DNA from: Thermoplasmata archaeon
GTDB lineage: Archaea; Thermoplasmatota; Thermoplasmata; Thermoplasmatales; Thermoplasmataceae
Direction of reading: 5' to 3'
DNA: 18,844 nucleotides
NCBI GenBank assembly: GCA_021845325.1
Contig: JAKBRR010000007.1
Coordinates: 1-18,844 of the forward strand
Below, one piece after another: positions 1 to 8,089 of this stretch; positions within the stretch are counted from its first letter, which is position 1, and each line of letters starts with the position of its first letter. The notes beneath the pieces were generated by a model. It was not told the origin of the DNA. It searched no databases and saw only the letters and a list, made by a program, of their open reading frames with translations. Both the position numbers and the translations under genes were made by a program.

Positions 1-2192
1 CTTATGTTTTCTAAAATGAACTCCTGTGCTCTTCTCTCTAGCTGGATATAACATCCCTTTGGCATATCAGGGAACCCTTCAGTGATTTCTCTTTCTAATC
101 CTCTTGAGCTTCTCGAAAGCAATGCAGTAAATTTCTCCCTAAAATTGTAACTTCTATTTGCCTGCCCAACAAAATCTAGAACTGTCAAACATTCTTTTTC
201 ATCAGAAATCCTTAAGCCTCTCCCAAGTTGTTGCAAGAAAACTGTAAGACTTTCCGTCGGTCGAAGAAACATGATTGTGTTTATTTGGGGAATGTCCACA
301 CCTTCGTTGTATATATCAACAACAAACACGAATTTAATCTCACCTTCACTAAGCATCTTTCCAGCGTTTTCTCTTTCTTCATTCGAAGAATCACTGTCAA
401 TATAGGCGGACTTAATTCCGTAAGAATTGAATTGTTCAGCCATAAATCTGCAGTGTAATTTTGATACACAAAAACCTACGCCTTTCACATTTTTTATATC
501 ATCTACATATTTTGTGAGTGCATCTACAATGTAGCTCACTCTTTCGGTAGAGGATTTGTTTCCATCACTGTATATTTGACTTAGTTGAGTTTTATCATAT
601 CCTCCTTTGATCCATTTTACATTTTTGAGATCTATGTTATCAGTTATCCCAAAATACTGGAATGGTGAAAGCAATTTTCTATCAATGGCTTCAGGAAGTC
701 TGATTTCAGCAGAAATGTGATTATCAAAATAAGCTAGAATATCCTGTCCGTCCATCCTTTCTGGAGTTGCTGTAAGGCCAACTAATATCTTAGGTTCATA
801 ATAGCTAAGCAGTTGTTGATAACTTGGAGCTGCGGCATGATGGAATTCATCTATAATAATGAAATCATAATAATCGCTTGTCGTTTTACTTATCATCTCT
901 CTTGAATTAAACAACTGAATGGACATGAAAATGTGTTCAAGACTACTTGGAATATTGTCTCCCACACCCAATTCACCAAAGTTTTGATCCTTTAGAACAC
1001 TTCTGAAACATTCCATTGCCTGTTCTAAAATCTCCTTTCTGTGTGAAACAAAAAGGAGGCGATTAGCCTTTCCAGGATTCTGATTCTTATATCTTTTGTA
1101 ATCTAGCGCAGAAATCACAGTCTTTCCTGTTCCAGTTGCAGCAACTATGAGGTTTCGGTATCTACCATGAACTGCTCTTTCTGCTTCCAGTTTGTCAAGG
1201 ATATCTTGCTGATAGGCAAAGGGATGTATTTCTGCGATGAATCTTCCTCTATTCTCCTTTCCAACATTCCGTTCTAAATTAATGGCTGAAATCAGTTTTG
1301 CTTTTTTCTCATTTGAGTAAAGTTCAAAGTCATCAGAATCCCAGTAACTTTGAAAAGTTGCTTTAACTTTATTCATAGTTTCATCCATGTCTTTCTCAGT
1401 GATTTTCACATTCCATTCGAGTCCACTTGATATTGCAGCATTTGAAAGATTTGATGACCCGATATATGCAGTTGAAAAACCCGTGTTTCGATGAAATATG
1501 TATGTTTTTGCATGCAATCTTGTACGCTTTGTGTCATAGGAAATCTTAATTTCTGGACTTTCATCATCCTGATTTTTAAGTTTACTCAACTCTTCAATTG
1601 ATTTTAGATCTGTAGCACCCATGTATGTTGTAGTTATAATCCTCAGGTTTCCCTTTTTCTGAAAGAATTCTCTTAATTCTTCAATTATTAATCTTATACC
1701 GCTCCACTTTATGAATGAAACTAAAATGTCTATTCTATCCGATGATAATATTTCCTTCTTCAATTCGGAATACATACTGGGTTCTCTTTGTGCTCCTGTA
1801 AATAGAGAACTTTGTGATATGGATGTTATTGGTCTTTCCGCATTAATGGCCTTATTTCCTAAGCTCTGATCTTCTCTCTTATCAACGATTGCTAATAGCT
1901 TTTCAATACTTTTTTCATTATCATCAGGAAGATATGGATTGAAGTCTTCGCTTTTTTCCAATGCGTTCAAAATTTTATTTACTATTTCTATTTGGCCTCT
2001 AATTCCTTTTCCATTTGTTATTTCTCCTTCAAGAGATTCTTTTATTATTTCCCTTAGGTATGATGTAAGTAGTTTAGAAGATTCGTCACTTCCTATGGAA
2101 GATTTTTCGATTAAATTATCAGTTGAAGCAGCATCTAATTCCCTTTTAATCAGAGTGTTAATCAGTTGTTCATAAATTCCATTCTTGAGCAT
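1..2192 (-). CDS. PLD-domain superfamily II DEAD/DEAH-like helicase (DUF3427-type), 3' end cut by window
   Basis: The frame stays open from the ATG at 2192 to the window edge (about 730 residues), so the C-terminus is missing. A PLD-like domain lies around residues 140-260, with H227-A-K229 followed by GSSN at 245-248; the Asp of a canonical HKD motif is replaced by His234. The helicase core follows: Walker A GTGKT at 354-358, motif II DEFHH at 448-452, TATP shortly after, and motif VI QQLGRGLR at 654-661. The segment after motif VI (DFVGQ, then FREKF) matches helicases that continue into a DUF3427 domain. Such proteins are ATP-driven nucleic-acid enzymes of about 1000 residues, common in defense islands; the precise role is unknown. 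An in-frame TAG lies just upstream of the ATG, which fixes the start. It is divergent from the DUF3825 gene. Confidence 0.93.
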   Translation of the reverse strand, partial: MLKNGIYEQLINTLIKRELDAASTDNLIEKSSIGSDESSKLLTSYLREIIKESLEGEITNGKGIRGQIEIVNKILNALEKSEDFNPYLPDDNEKSIEKLLAIVDKREDQSLGNKAINAERPITSISQSSLFTGAQREPSMYSELKKEILSSDRIDILVSFIKWSGIRLIIEELREFFQKKGNLRIITTTYMGATDLKSIEELSKLKNQDDESPEIKISYDTKRTRLHAKTYIFHRNTGFSTAYIGSSNLSNAAISSGLEWNVKITEKDMDETMNKVKATFQSYWDSDDFELYSNEKKAKLISAINLERNVGKENRGRFIAEIHPFAYQQDILDKLEAERAVHGRYRNLIVAATGTGKTVISALDYKRYKNQNPGKANRLLFVSHRKEILEQAMECFRSVLKDQNFGELGVGDNIPSSLEHIFMSIQLFNSREMISKTTSDYYDFIIIDEFHHAAAPSYQQLLSYYEPKILVGLTATPERMDGQDILAYFDNHISAEIRLPEAIDRKLLSPFQYFGITDNIDLKNVKWIKGGYDKTQLSQIYSDGNKSSTERVSYIVDALTKYVDDIKNVKGVGFCVSKLHCRFMAEQFNSYGIKSAYIDSDSSNEERENAGKMLSEGEIKFVFVVDIYNEGVDIPQINTIMFLRPTESLTVFLQQLGRGLRISDEKECLTVLDFVGQANRSYNFREKFTALLSRSSRGLEREITEGFPDMPKGCYIQLERRAQEFILENI

Positions 2193-2214
2193 AGTCTTAA
2201 CTTTCTAGCATATT

Positions 2215-2230
2215 CTATATTGTATAAATA
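2215..2230 (-). promoter_or_regulatory. TATA-like element for the PLD-helicase gene
   Basis: Read on the minus strand this is an uninterrupted A/T-rich element (tatttatacaatatag) centred about 27-34 bp upstream of the helicase ATG at 2192. That is the distance expected for an archaeal TATA box with a leaderless or very short-leader transcript. No Shine-Dalgarno motif precedes the ATG. Confidence 0.55.
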
Positions 2231-2266
2231 ATGTACTTGGACACGTTTTAGAAATGCTTGAAAAAG

Positions 2267-2274
2267 TTATTATA
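2267..2274 (+). promoter_or_regulatory. TATA-like box for the DUF3825 gene
   Basis: TTATTATA is centred about 26 bp before the ATG at 2297, with no Shine-Dalgarno motif between. The spacing predicts transcription starting at or next to the start codon (leaderless). Confidence 0.55.
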
Positions 2275-2296
2275 GTTGTTAGTTCGTAACTAAACC

Positions 2297-3127
2297 ATGA
2301 ATACAAGCAAAAAAACCTCCTTTTCCCATCAAGATGTACCCTTATGGAATTTTGCTACTCATCCCTATCCATCTTATTTGGATGATGTAAGTAATATTGC
2401 GAAAAAAGAACCTTGGGGAAAGAACAAGAAAGTATTAGAACTTTATCTTAGAACAAATTTTGAAATGGCCAAGGAACAATCAAAAGTTTTCGAAGACAAA
2501 AATCAAAATATGGCATTTTGGAGAGCTGGAAAACTTCTTAATATAACATCTGACCCTATTTGGATAGTGTATCGAAAAAATACGAAGGGATCCAATCCAT
2601 ATTGGGCTTACCATAAAACTCAGACTGGGGATGTACCTTTTGGCAACGACCCAAAGAAATATGAAATTGAATATTCATTTCCAGAATTTAATTCAGATTG
2701 GGCAATATATTTTGAGCAACAGAATATAAGCCACATTCTCAAAGATAGTTCCAATAAAGAACGTTTAGAAAGTGTTTTCAAAAATTATCTTCTAGAATTC
2801 AATGAACACTTAATCTTCAGGGCAATATATGGTGAAATTCAACTTAAGAGGAAGGAAGGTACGGTATTACCTCAACGTTACCATAATGCATATGCTTTTG
2901 TGATGCCGTTATTTCTAACTCAACCTAGCAAGGTAGATCTAACAGCTGCTTTGATCCCTGATATTACTATGAAAAGATATGTCGTTAAAACCCTTCTACT
3001 TCCATATTATGCATACGCTTACACAAGATCAGTCGTTAAAAGTAGAGATATGTTTGCCGAGTGGATGCTTTTGACAGAAGAAGACTTAGAGAAAGCACAA
3101 GAAAGAGACGATAACGAAGAAGAATAA
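2297..3127 (+). CDS. DUF3825 domain protein
   Basis: A 276-residue protein that matches the DUF3825 pattern over its whole length. It has the N-terminal PLWNFA segment, KEPWG at residues 38-42, the hydrophobic LELYLRTNFEMAKEQ helix, a segment resembling the family's FNTGL block (WRAGKLLN), an HIL...NKERL block near residues 145-155, and a C-terminal PQRYHNAYAFVMPLFL block followed by a D-L-T-A-A-L strand. The family's function is not established; as I recall, it occurs near predicted RNA-binding and conflict-system proteins. The acidic tail ends in DDNEEE and the stop is doubled (TAA TGA). It stands between a divergent helicase and a Kiwa-like membrane gene 132 bp downstream, which suggests, but does not prove, a defense role. 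Confidence 0.8.
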   Translation: MNTSKKTSFSHQDVPLWNFATHPYPSYLDDVSNIAKKEPWGKNKKVLELYLRTNFEMAKEQSKVFEDKNQNMAFWRAGKLLNITSDPIWIVYRKNTKGSNPYWAYHKTQTGDVPFGNDPKKYEIEYSFPEFNSDWAIYFEQQNISHILKDSSNKERLESVFKNYLLEFNEHLIFRAIYGEIQLKRKEGTVLPQRYHNAYAFVMPLFLTQPSKVDLTAALIPDITMKRYVVKTLLLPYYAYAYTRSVVKSRDMFAEWMLLTEEDLEKAQERDDNEEE

Positions 3128-3139
3128 TGAATACAAATA

Positions 3140-3147
3140 TTTTTTTT
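3140..3147 (+). terminator. Oligo-T run after the DUF3825 gene
   Basis: Eight consecutive T residues lie 13 bp after the stop codon, just before the promoter region of the next gene. Archaeal RNA polymerase terminates at such T-tracts without needing a hairpin, and none is obvious here. Confidence 0.5.
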
Positions 3148-3231
3148 AACTTGTCAGAAGTTATACATTCGCACTACAAATGGTATAAAGAGTAAATATA
3201 AATATTACATTTGAATGATTTGAATTATGTT

Positions 3232-3240
3232 GATATAATA
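3232..3240 (+). promoter_or_regulatory. TATA-like box for the KwaA-like gene
   Basis: GATATAATA, inside a longer A/T-only stretch, is centred about 24 bp before the ATG at 3260. No Shine-Dalgarno motif is present, so a leaderless transcript separate from the upstream DUF3825 gene is likely. Confidence 0.5.
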
Positions 3241-3259
3241 TTAACATAAGTGACATAGT

Positions 3260-3853
3260 ATGAATGTTAGAGATAGTTTTCTTCATATAACGAGCCGCGT
3301 TATGATATATATTGGAAATTTGTTTCCATTGTTCGTTTTAGTTTATATGATGTACTTTAACTCAGAATACACGTGTTATGCTTTAGCAATGATGTTCATT
3401 TCAATTTTGACACTTTTTTATTGGAAGGTATTACTAAACGCATCAACTAACACCAAGTCAAGAAATGTTAAAAATCTTAAAATAAAGGAAGCAAAAGATT
3501 CAACATCGGCTATAATGGCGTATGTTTTGACTTATATTACATCCATACCCGCTCTCCTTTTTTTTAGAGGTTTAACAGGTTTGATAATTTTGTTATTTAT
3601 ACTTTTATTCTTCTACCTAGTTTCATTTGAGTTAAAGATTGCATTTTATAATCCTTTACTATATTTATTTAGATACAAAATGTATCAGATCGAAACAGAA
3701 GAACACGCAGAAGGTTATTTAATAGCAAAAATAGGTGGAATTAATTATAAACCACTTGGAGAAATGAAAACTGTTCAACTTGATGATTTCATATTCATAG
3801 TAAGACAGAGCAGAAAAAAAATTAATAGCAACGACGTTGATGAGTATTTTTAA
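3260..3853 (+). CDS. Four-helix membrane protein resembling Kiwa KwaA
   Basis: A 197-residue protein with four predicted membrane helices near residues 14-33, 38-58, 83-101 and 105-125. A basic loop (60-78) separates the two helical pairs. A soluble C-terminal part starts at the NPLLYLFRYKMYQIE segment (131-145) and runs as a small beta-rich tail. The length, the four helices and the N-P-L-L-x-L-x-x-Y-x-x-Y pattern before a short soluble tail resemble KwaA, the membrane component of the Kiwa antiphage system. In Kiwa, KwaA acts with the cytoplasmic DNA-binding effector KwaB at phage attachment sites. The neighbouring gene looks KwaB-like, which strengthens the call, but it is on the opposite strand. 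The family match was made from memory and needs a profile search. Confidence 0.65.
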   Translation: MNVRDSFLHITSRVMIYIGNLFPLFVLVYMMYFNSEYTCYALAMMFISILTLFYWKVLLNASTNTKSRNVKNLKIKEAKDSTSAIMAYVLTYITSIPALLFFRGLTGLIILLFILLFFYLVSFELKIAFYNPLLYLFRYKMYQIETEEHAEGYLIAKIGGINYKPLGEMKTVQLDDFIFIVRQSRKKINSNDVDEYF

Positions 3854-4848
3854 TTAACTGGGTACTGTGATCCAGTTCTAAAAATGGTTTCATCTGACAT
3901 ATTAAGGGCGTACTTTTTGGCAATAAGCCAATATATATACCTGACGTTATCTTCACTACAAATTATTTTTTCACCTGAAAAATAAAATATAGTTACGTTG
4001 GTTCCGTTTTTTTGATTTATTTTCGCTTCTATATTAGTAGCTTTGCCACGATCTATTTCAATTTTATCATATTTTGTTAATATATGATATAGACCTCTTA
4101 AAACACTAGGATTTCTTTCTGCAAAAGAAATTAAGTTATCTGCTCCTTCAAATGAATCATCTAATTTGTCTCTTTTACCTTTTATATTGGCTTTGAGAAA
4201 TTCCGTTCCACTAAATAGGAAATGAAAATTAGCCTCATTTGTCACAAAATTTGTCCCATCAGTGTAAACTAAATCAAATGATTCCGGTGACATTAACACA
4301 ATGTCCTTAGGCATTCCTCTGACAGTACCTTTTGTTAAACCTACGCTAGCTTTTTTCTTATTTTTTGAAAGTATGTTGGCGAGATTGAGTTTCTTTATAA
4401 CCTTGATCGGCGGAAAATCGGTTTTATCTCTGTGAGTAATTGTTATTATATATGCTATCACTTCAGATTTATTCTTCTTTGTTAAACTAAACGATTTTCT
4501 ATTTGGTTGACTAGATGCACTAATCATATCAATTAACCTTTTTTGGCAATCTGACGAGTCAATAATTCCCACTTGGTGATGTCCTAACTCCTTAGTGAAA
4601 TCATAGTCAATGCTATCTGTATCTTTATAACTATCAATCCTCTTTTTTATTTCTTTAAGGATTGTTTTCTGGACCTCCTTTTCAGTGTCTAAGCTATATG
4701 TTCCAAATGGATTTGGTTGAGTTCCCTCTTCTAAAACATAATCTACACTTACTTCTCCGAAGATCTCCTTTTCTTTATCTTCAGGTACTAACTCAGACAA
4801 CATGTTTTTAAGTTCTTGCAAAGTTATAGGCAAATGCTTTTCCTCCAT
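3850..4848 (-). CDS. DUF4868 / KwaB-like protein
   Basis: A 332-residue soluble protein, close to the usual KwaB length. Residues 185-332 show the DUF4868 layout: a strand pair with FDLVYTDGTNFVTNEANFHFLF (190-212), a helix with repeated K residues, the turn RNPSVLRGLYHI (245-256), a beta segment, a helical LIAKKYALN (308-316), and a final FRTGSQY (323-329). KwaB proteins bind DNA and are the effector half of Kiwa. The N-terminal 180 residues are lysine-rich and less conserved. The gene is convergent with the KwaA-like gene; both stop codons lie in one TTAA. The ATG at 4848 has a TATA-like element about 29 bp upstream and only a weak GAGG before it. Confidence 0.7.
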   Translation of the reverse strand: MEEKHLPITLQELKNMLSELVPEDKEKEIFGEVSVDYVLEEGTQPNPFGTYSLDTEKEVQKTILKEIKKRIDSYKDTDSIDYDFTKELGHHQVGIIDSSDCQKRLIDMISASSQPNRKSFSLTKKNKSEVIAYIITITHRDKTDFPPIKVIKKLNLANILSKNKKKASVGLTKGTVRGMPKDIVLMSPESFDLVYTDGTNFVTNEANFHFLFSGTEFLKANIKGKRDKLDDSFEGADNLISFAERNPSVLRGLYHILTKYDKIEIDRGKATNIEAKINQKNGTNVTIFYFSGEKIICSEDNVRYIYWLIAKKYALNMSDETIFRTGSQYPVN

Positions 4849-5600
4849 AAATCCTCAACTGAACAAGTCCCACTCATATAGAGACTGGCATAATATTGGT
4901 CTTTAATCTCTCTCTTTATAAAATACGTTGGTACAGTATTGAATAAACCAACAAAAAAAATTCTTGTCTTCCTACACCACTTCATTAATGGCACATCTAT
5001 AAGGAATCTAATAGCATAAGTGTTGTTAAGTGTCACTATTGTGAAATAGCCAATTTTATAAAAATGTTGCGAATTGGACGTTTTTATAAAATTTAAATTG
5101 TAGATAGGAGGATTTCTTCTATGAAAAAAGTTCTCCCGACTTTTCTACACTCATATAGTTCCTTATTAATTTAACCACTTCTTCAACAACCTTAGATATC
5201 ACCTTGTATATTCTTTTAATCTGTTATTATTTCTCGGACTAGCTAAAAGGTTATTCCTTTTTGGCTCCAAAATATTTCTAGTGACACAGCTTACAATACC
5301 ATTCATTCTTGTATAACCGATGGAGCATGTTGTAGTTCCCCCTACCAAATGCAATTCTGTGGTGAAAGAAAGATATTGTGAGTTAAACAGGACAGTCATT
5401 ACACGAAAGTTTATTTTTGGATAGGTATAGATAATGGTTAATCTGATTATTGTATGATAAATTCGTAATATGTTATGAAAAGGGTAGTTTAACATGTGGT
5501 GGACAATACTATCATGGAAGGAAATACATTCGTTTGAGGCGTTTAACAAATACCAAAAACTTGCATTTTCTTGGTCCCACTAGATAGCCTTGCAGTTCCA
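4849..5600. other. Gene-poor stretch of about 750 bp
   Basis: No convincing gene is present. Open frames on the minus strand (4824-5036 and 5199-5549) have composition typical of random AT-rich DNA and no recognisable motif. One notable element is a perfect AGGAGG (5106-5111) nine bases before an ATG at 5121 on the plus strand, which opens only 17 codons before TAA. A T/A-rich box at 5054-5060 could be its promoter. This could be the surviving 5' end of a decayed gene. The rest shows no tRNA, repeat array or insertion-sequence ends that I can identify. Confidence 0.5.
4873..4881 (-). promoter_or_regulatory. TATA-like box for the KwaB-like gene
   Basis: On the minus strand CTATATGAG is centred about 29 bp before the ATG at 4848, consistent with a leaderless or few-nucleotide-leader transcript. 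This supports independent transcription of the kwaB-like gene. Confidence 0.4.
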
Positions 5601-6842
5601 TTATGTAAAAACCTGTTGTTCTATCCTCATAAACTCATTGCAAATTGAGACTTTATTACCATTTTTGACGATTTCAGAGATTACGTCGTAGTTAGGATGA
5701 CGATAATAATTGCCCAGTCCAAATGAAACAATCCAATGACTTGGTTTTGTAACACTGTTCATGATTTCTGAATTCCAATTTCCTTTTGATCCATGGTGTG
5801 GGATGAGCAAATAAGCCATGCTGCTAAGATAAGAAGAAAAATGTTTAAGAAACGGTTTTTTCACCTTGTTGAAATCCACATCACCAGTTAATAACCAACC
5901 AATTCTCCCTCTGTGTTTGAACGAGTATGAGCATTGGTAAAACTTGGATTCCATTGTTATAGTATAGTATAAACTTGAATAACACAAAGCCGAAGATAAT
6001 TTCTTAGCTGGCCCATGAAAAACTATCAAAGAAGTGTCATTAAGATTCTTGAAAGTACTTTTATAACATCCTATGAGTTTATCCAAATTGGACCGATTAG
6101 AGAGTATAATACTTAATGTATGACTATCTATTTTTCCTGTTTTTGGTAAGATTTTCCTAACGCAGTTTTCAAAATTTTTTAAGTTCACTTTAGTAGGCGG
6201 GGAAAAAAACCGGAATACCCACCTATCTTTTAAAGAAATAAATCTAGAGTCGTTCTTGAATGAAAGCTTTGGTTTGATTTTTAGCAATTGACTGTCATAC
6301 TCACTGATAGTCTTCGCGAGATCATCATCTTCTGGAAGGAGAATTGACTCATCATTAAAATCATCGCCACTGATATTGAACTCTTGGTTAGATGTATCAC
6401 CATCATATGGTTCAAATCTGGCTTGATCGCCCTCATCTCCTTTGCCTACTATTAAAACAACTTTTTCGGCACCTAGTTCAATAAGGTAATTCACAGGATC
6501 AATAAGAAAGTTGTAGTATGACTGGTCTGCATTGTTAGTTGCGTTGGTAGCCAAGAGAAGTCTTTGAATTGGAAGCAAGTAAGGCAAGAACACGTATCTG
6601 ACTCTGGTATTTTTCATAAGTTCCACGAGACCGTTAATGTGATCCCAATGGAGGTGCGATAAAATCAGCATATCAATTTTAGAATTAACTAGAGTTTTTT
6701 TATATTCATTTATAACATTTGAGATCTTTGTAATTCCTCTTAATTCTCCACAATCATATACCATATTAAAGCTACCTATTCTTCCGGTGCAAAATAGTCC
6801 TTGGCCAACTGGTTCAAATGAGAATCTGGCTACGGGGATCAT
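5601..6842 (-). CDS. ComEC-type MBL-fold metallohydrolase, stand-alone
   Basis: Counting from the ATG at 6842 the protein has 413 residues. It has the metal-binding HLHWDH motif (residues 63-68), a further metal ligand in LLTGD (Asp322), HHGS (349-352) and a late RHP (His382). The LLTGD...IPHHGS...HP spacing is that of the ComEC/Rec2 branch of the metallo-beta-lactamase fold. There are no membrane segments, so it is not a DNA-uptake channel. An acidic insert lies near residues 140-185. Relatives include nucleases and phosphoesterases, and stand-alone forms occur in defense islands; the substrate cannot be inferred. The frame extends to a GTG at 6863, but that codon sits 3 bp from a TATA box correctly spaced for the ATG at 6842, so the ATG is preferred. 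Confidence 0.82.
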   Translation of the reverse strand: MIPVARFSFEPVGQGLFCTGRIGSFNMVYDCGELRGITKISNVINEYKKTLVNSKIDMLILSHLHWDHINGLVELMKNTRVRYVFLPYLLPIQRLLLATNATNNADQSYYNFLIDPVNYLIELGAEKVVLIVGKGDEGDQARFEPYDGDTSNQEFNISGDDFNDESILLPEDDDLAKTISEYDSQLLKIKPKLSFKNDSRFISLKDRWVFRFFSPPTKVNLKNFENCVRKILPKTGKIDSHTLSIILSNRSNLDKLIGCYKSTFKNLNDTSLIVFHGPAKKLSSALCYSSLYYTITMESKFYQCSYSFKHRGRIGWLLTGDVDFNKVKKPFLKHFSSYLSSMAYLLIPHHGSKGNWNSEIMNSVTKPSHWIVSFGLGNYYRHPNYDVISEIVKNGNKVSICNEFMRIEQQVFT

Positions 6843-6865
6843 CTTAGTAATAATTCCAACCACGC

Positions 6866-6873
6866 TTATAAAA
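6866..6873 (-). promoter_or_regulatory. TATA box that decides the start of the MBL gene
   Basis: TTTTATAA on the minus strand is centred about 27 bp upstream of the ATG at 6842 and only a few bases upstream of the alternative GTG at 6863. A transcript driven by this box would begin near 6842 and could not include the GTG codon. Confidence 0.6.
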
Positions 6874-8019
6874 CTTGTTCAGGATAAAAAAGCCTATACT
6901 GATATTTATTTGAGACAAATGCAGGCCCAACCTGGTAACTGTAAGTAATTCTAATTATAATGGTAGATTCGGGGTGTCCACTAATCAATAAACCGCTAGA
7001 TAATAGTCATACATTAAAAATTTCACAATATTTTTGGAATTCGGACAGGAACTATATAATAGAATGATTGTGAGGATCGTTGTGCACGTACAGAATTCTA
7101 GGGAAGTTAATTAACAATTTTCCTGAAATTATTGGAATTTAAAAGATTCCGAACTTTCTTTCTTGTGTTACAGATAATGAGACATTTACGTTGAGATCAA
7201 CACCATTATATTGTTTATCTCATCAACACAAATAATGAGACTGCTAACATCGAAAGTTTGATTGTAAGAACATGAATTGATACAAAAGTACAGAAAAGAT
7301 GAATAATAGGAAGACTCATGGAATAATTGGATTCTTTGGTCTTATTTACAAATGAATTTGATCAAGGGGGAATCCTCGTATATCTCAGGTCACATATTTT
7401 AATGCCTTCCTGGAATAGATTGTAACAACTGCGTTAATAGTTGACATTTCTACGGTCTTTGATAAGATCTATACTGTGGAAAATCATGAATTATACACAT
7501 GGTCTAAGTATATGATTTGTCAAAACTATGTTATAGTATCATGGAAAATACACACTACAATCCTCATTTGATGATAATCTTCCTTATAGCAGAAGACGCG
7601 GAATAATCATAAAGAGAGCTAAGAAAACTAGATATAAATTATATTGGAAAGTATTAAATACATTATTTTCTCTTGTAACATCATACGAAAAAATACTAAA
7701 ACATACGGGTAGTATAGCTGATGATATTCACTCATGTGTATATAGGAATAAAGGTAAATTTTGACTTTATTGCTGAGACTTTATCATTCTACAATTTAGG
7801 TAACGAATTAAAATAATCCTATAGATGAAGAAAAAAACTCTGGAGTTAACAACAATCCATTTAGCTATCATCGTTGTATTAAAGTCCTTTTTCAATTAAA
7901 GTTGATAAAACAGACTTATAGAAAAGGTCTTAAAAAGGATACGCATGTGATTTTTATGTGTTTGCCGGGAGAAAACTCTGTTATTATATTCAGACCGCAC
8001 TTAGTAAAGTTTAATATGA
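6874..8019. other. Intergenic stretch of over 1.1 kb with no intact gene
   Basis: I find no intact gene with a start and recognisable domain. A plus-strand frame at 7537-7764 is open for 75 codons without a usable ATG. Its translation is strikingly basic and protein-like (it includes GIIIKRAKKTRYKLYWKVL), so it may be a gene fragment, but I recognise no family. The 10-mer ATAATGAGAC occurs twice (7174-7183 and 7232-7241), and a short inverted repeat GGAAT/ATTCC lies near 7134-7150. No tRNA, CRISPR repeat or insertion-sequence terminus was seen. Confidence 0.5.
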
Positions 8020-8028
8020 CTTATACAA
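8020..8028 (+). promoter_or_regulatory. Possible TATA box for the methylase-helicase operon
   Basis: CTTATACAA lies about 65 bp before the ATG at 8090. Transcription from it would begin near 8050 and give a leader of roughly 40 nucleotides carrying the ribosome binding site. Other AT-rich boxes nearby make the choice uncertain. Confidence 0.3.
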
Positions 8029-8072
8029 ATAGAACTTTACAAAACAAAAGCTCTACGATAAGAAGTGCAACG

Positions 8073-8083
8073 AAAGGAGAGGT
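8073..8083 (+). promoter_or_regulatory. Shine-Dalgarno site of the methylase gene
   Basis: AAAGGAGAGGT ends six bases before the ATG at 8090 and can pair with the CCUCC at the 3' end of archaeal 16S rRNA. It fixes the start and contrasts with the leaderless style of the genes to the left. Confidence 0.7.
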
Positions 8084-8089
8084 ATTATT

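Noticed and set aside
4824..5036. Minus-strand 70-codon frame overlapping the start of the KwaB-like gene
   Set aside because: It overlaps a well-supported start and its promoter, and has no recognisable motif; composition is that of random AT-rich DNA.
5199..5549. Minus-strand 116-codon frame
   Set aside because: No start signal, no motif and an irregular residue composition; no sign of selection on codon positions.
4858..6883. Inverted 10-mer CTGAACAAGT flanking the MBL region, with a similar GAACAAG at the right end of the window
   Set aside because: A 10-base match is expected many times by chance in 18.8 kb, and there is no transposase or target duplication to support an insertion sequence.
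7174..7241. Repeated ATAATGAGAC suggesting a repeat array
   Set aside because: Only two copies with different flanks; not a CRISPR or tandem array.
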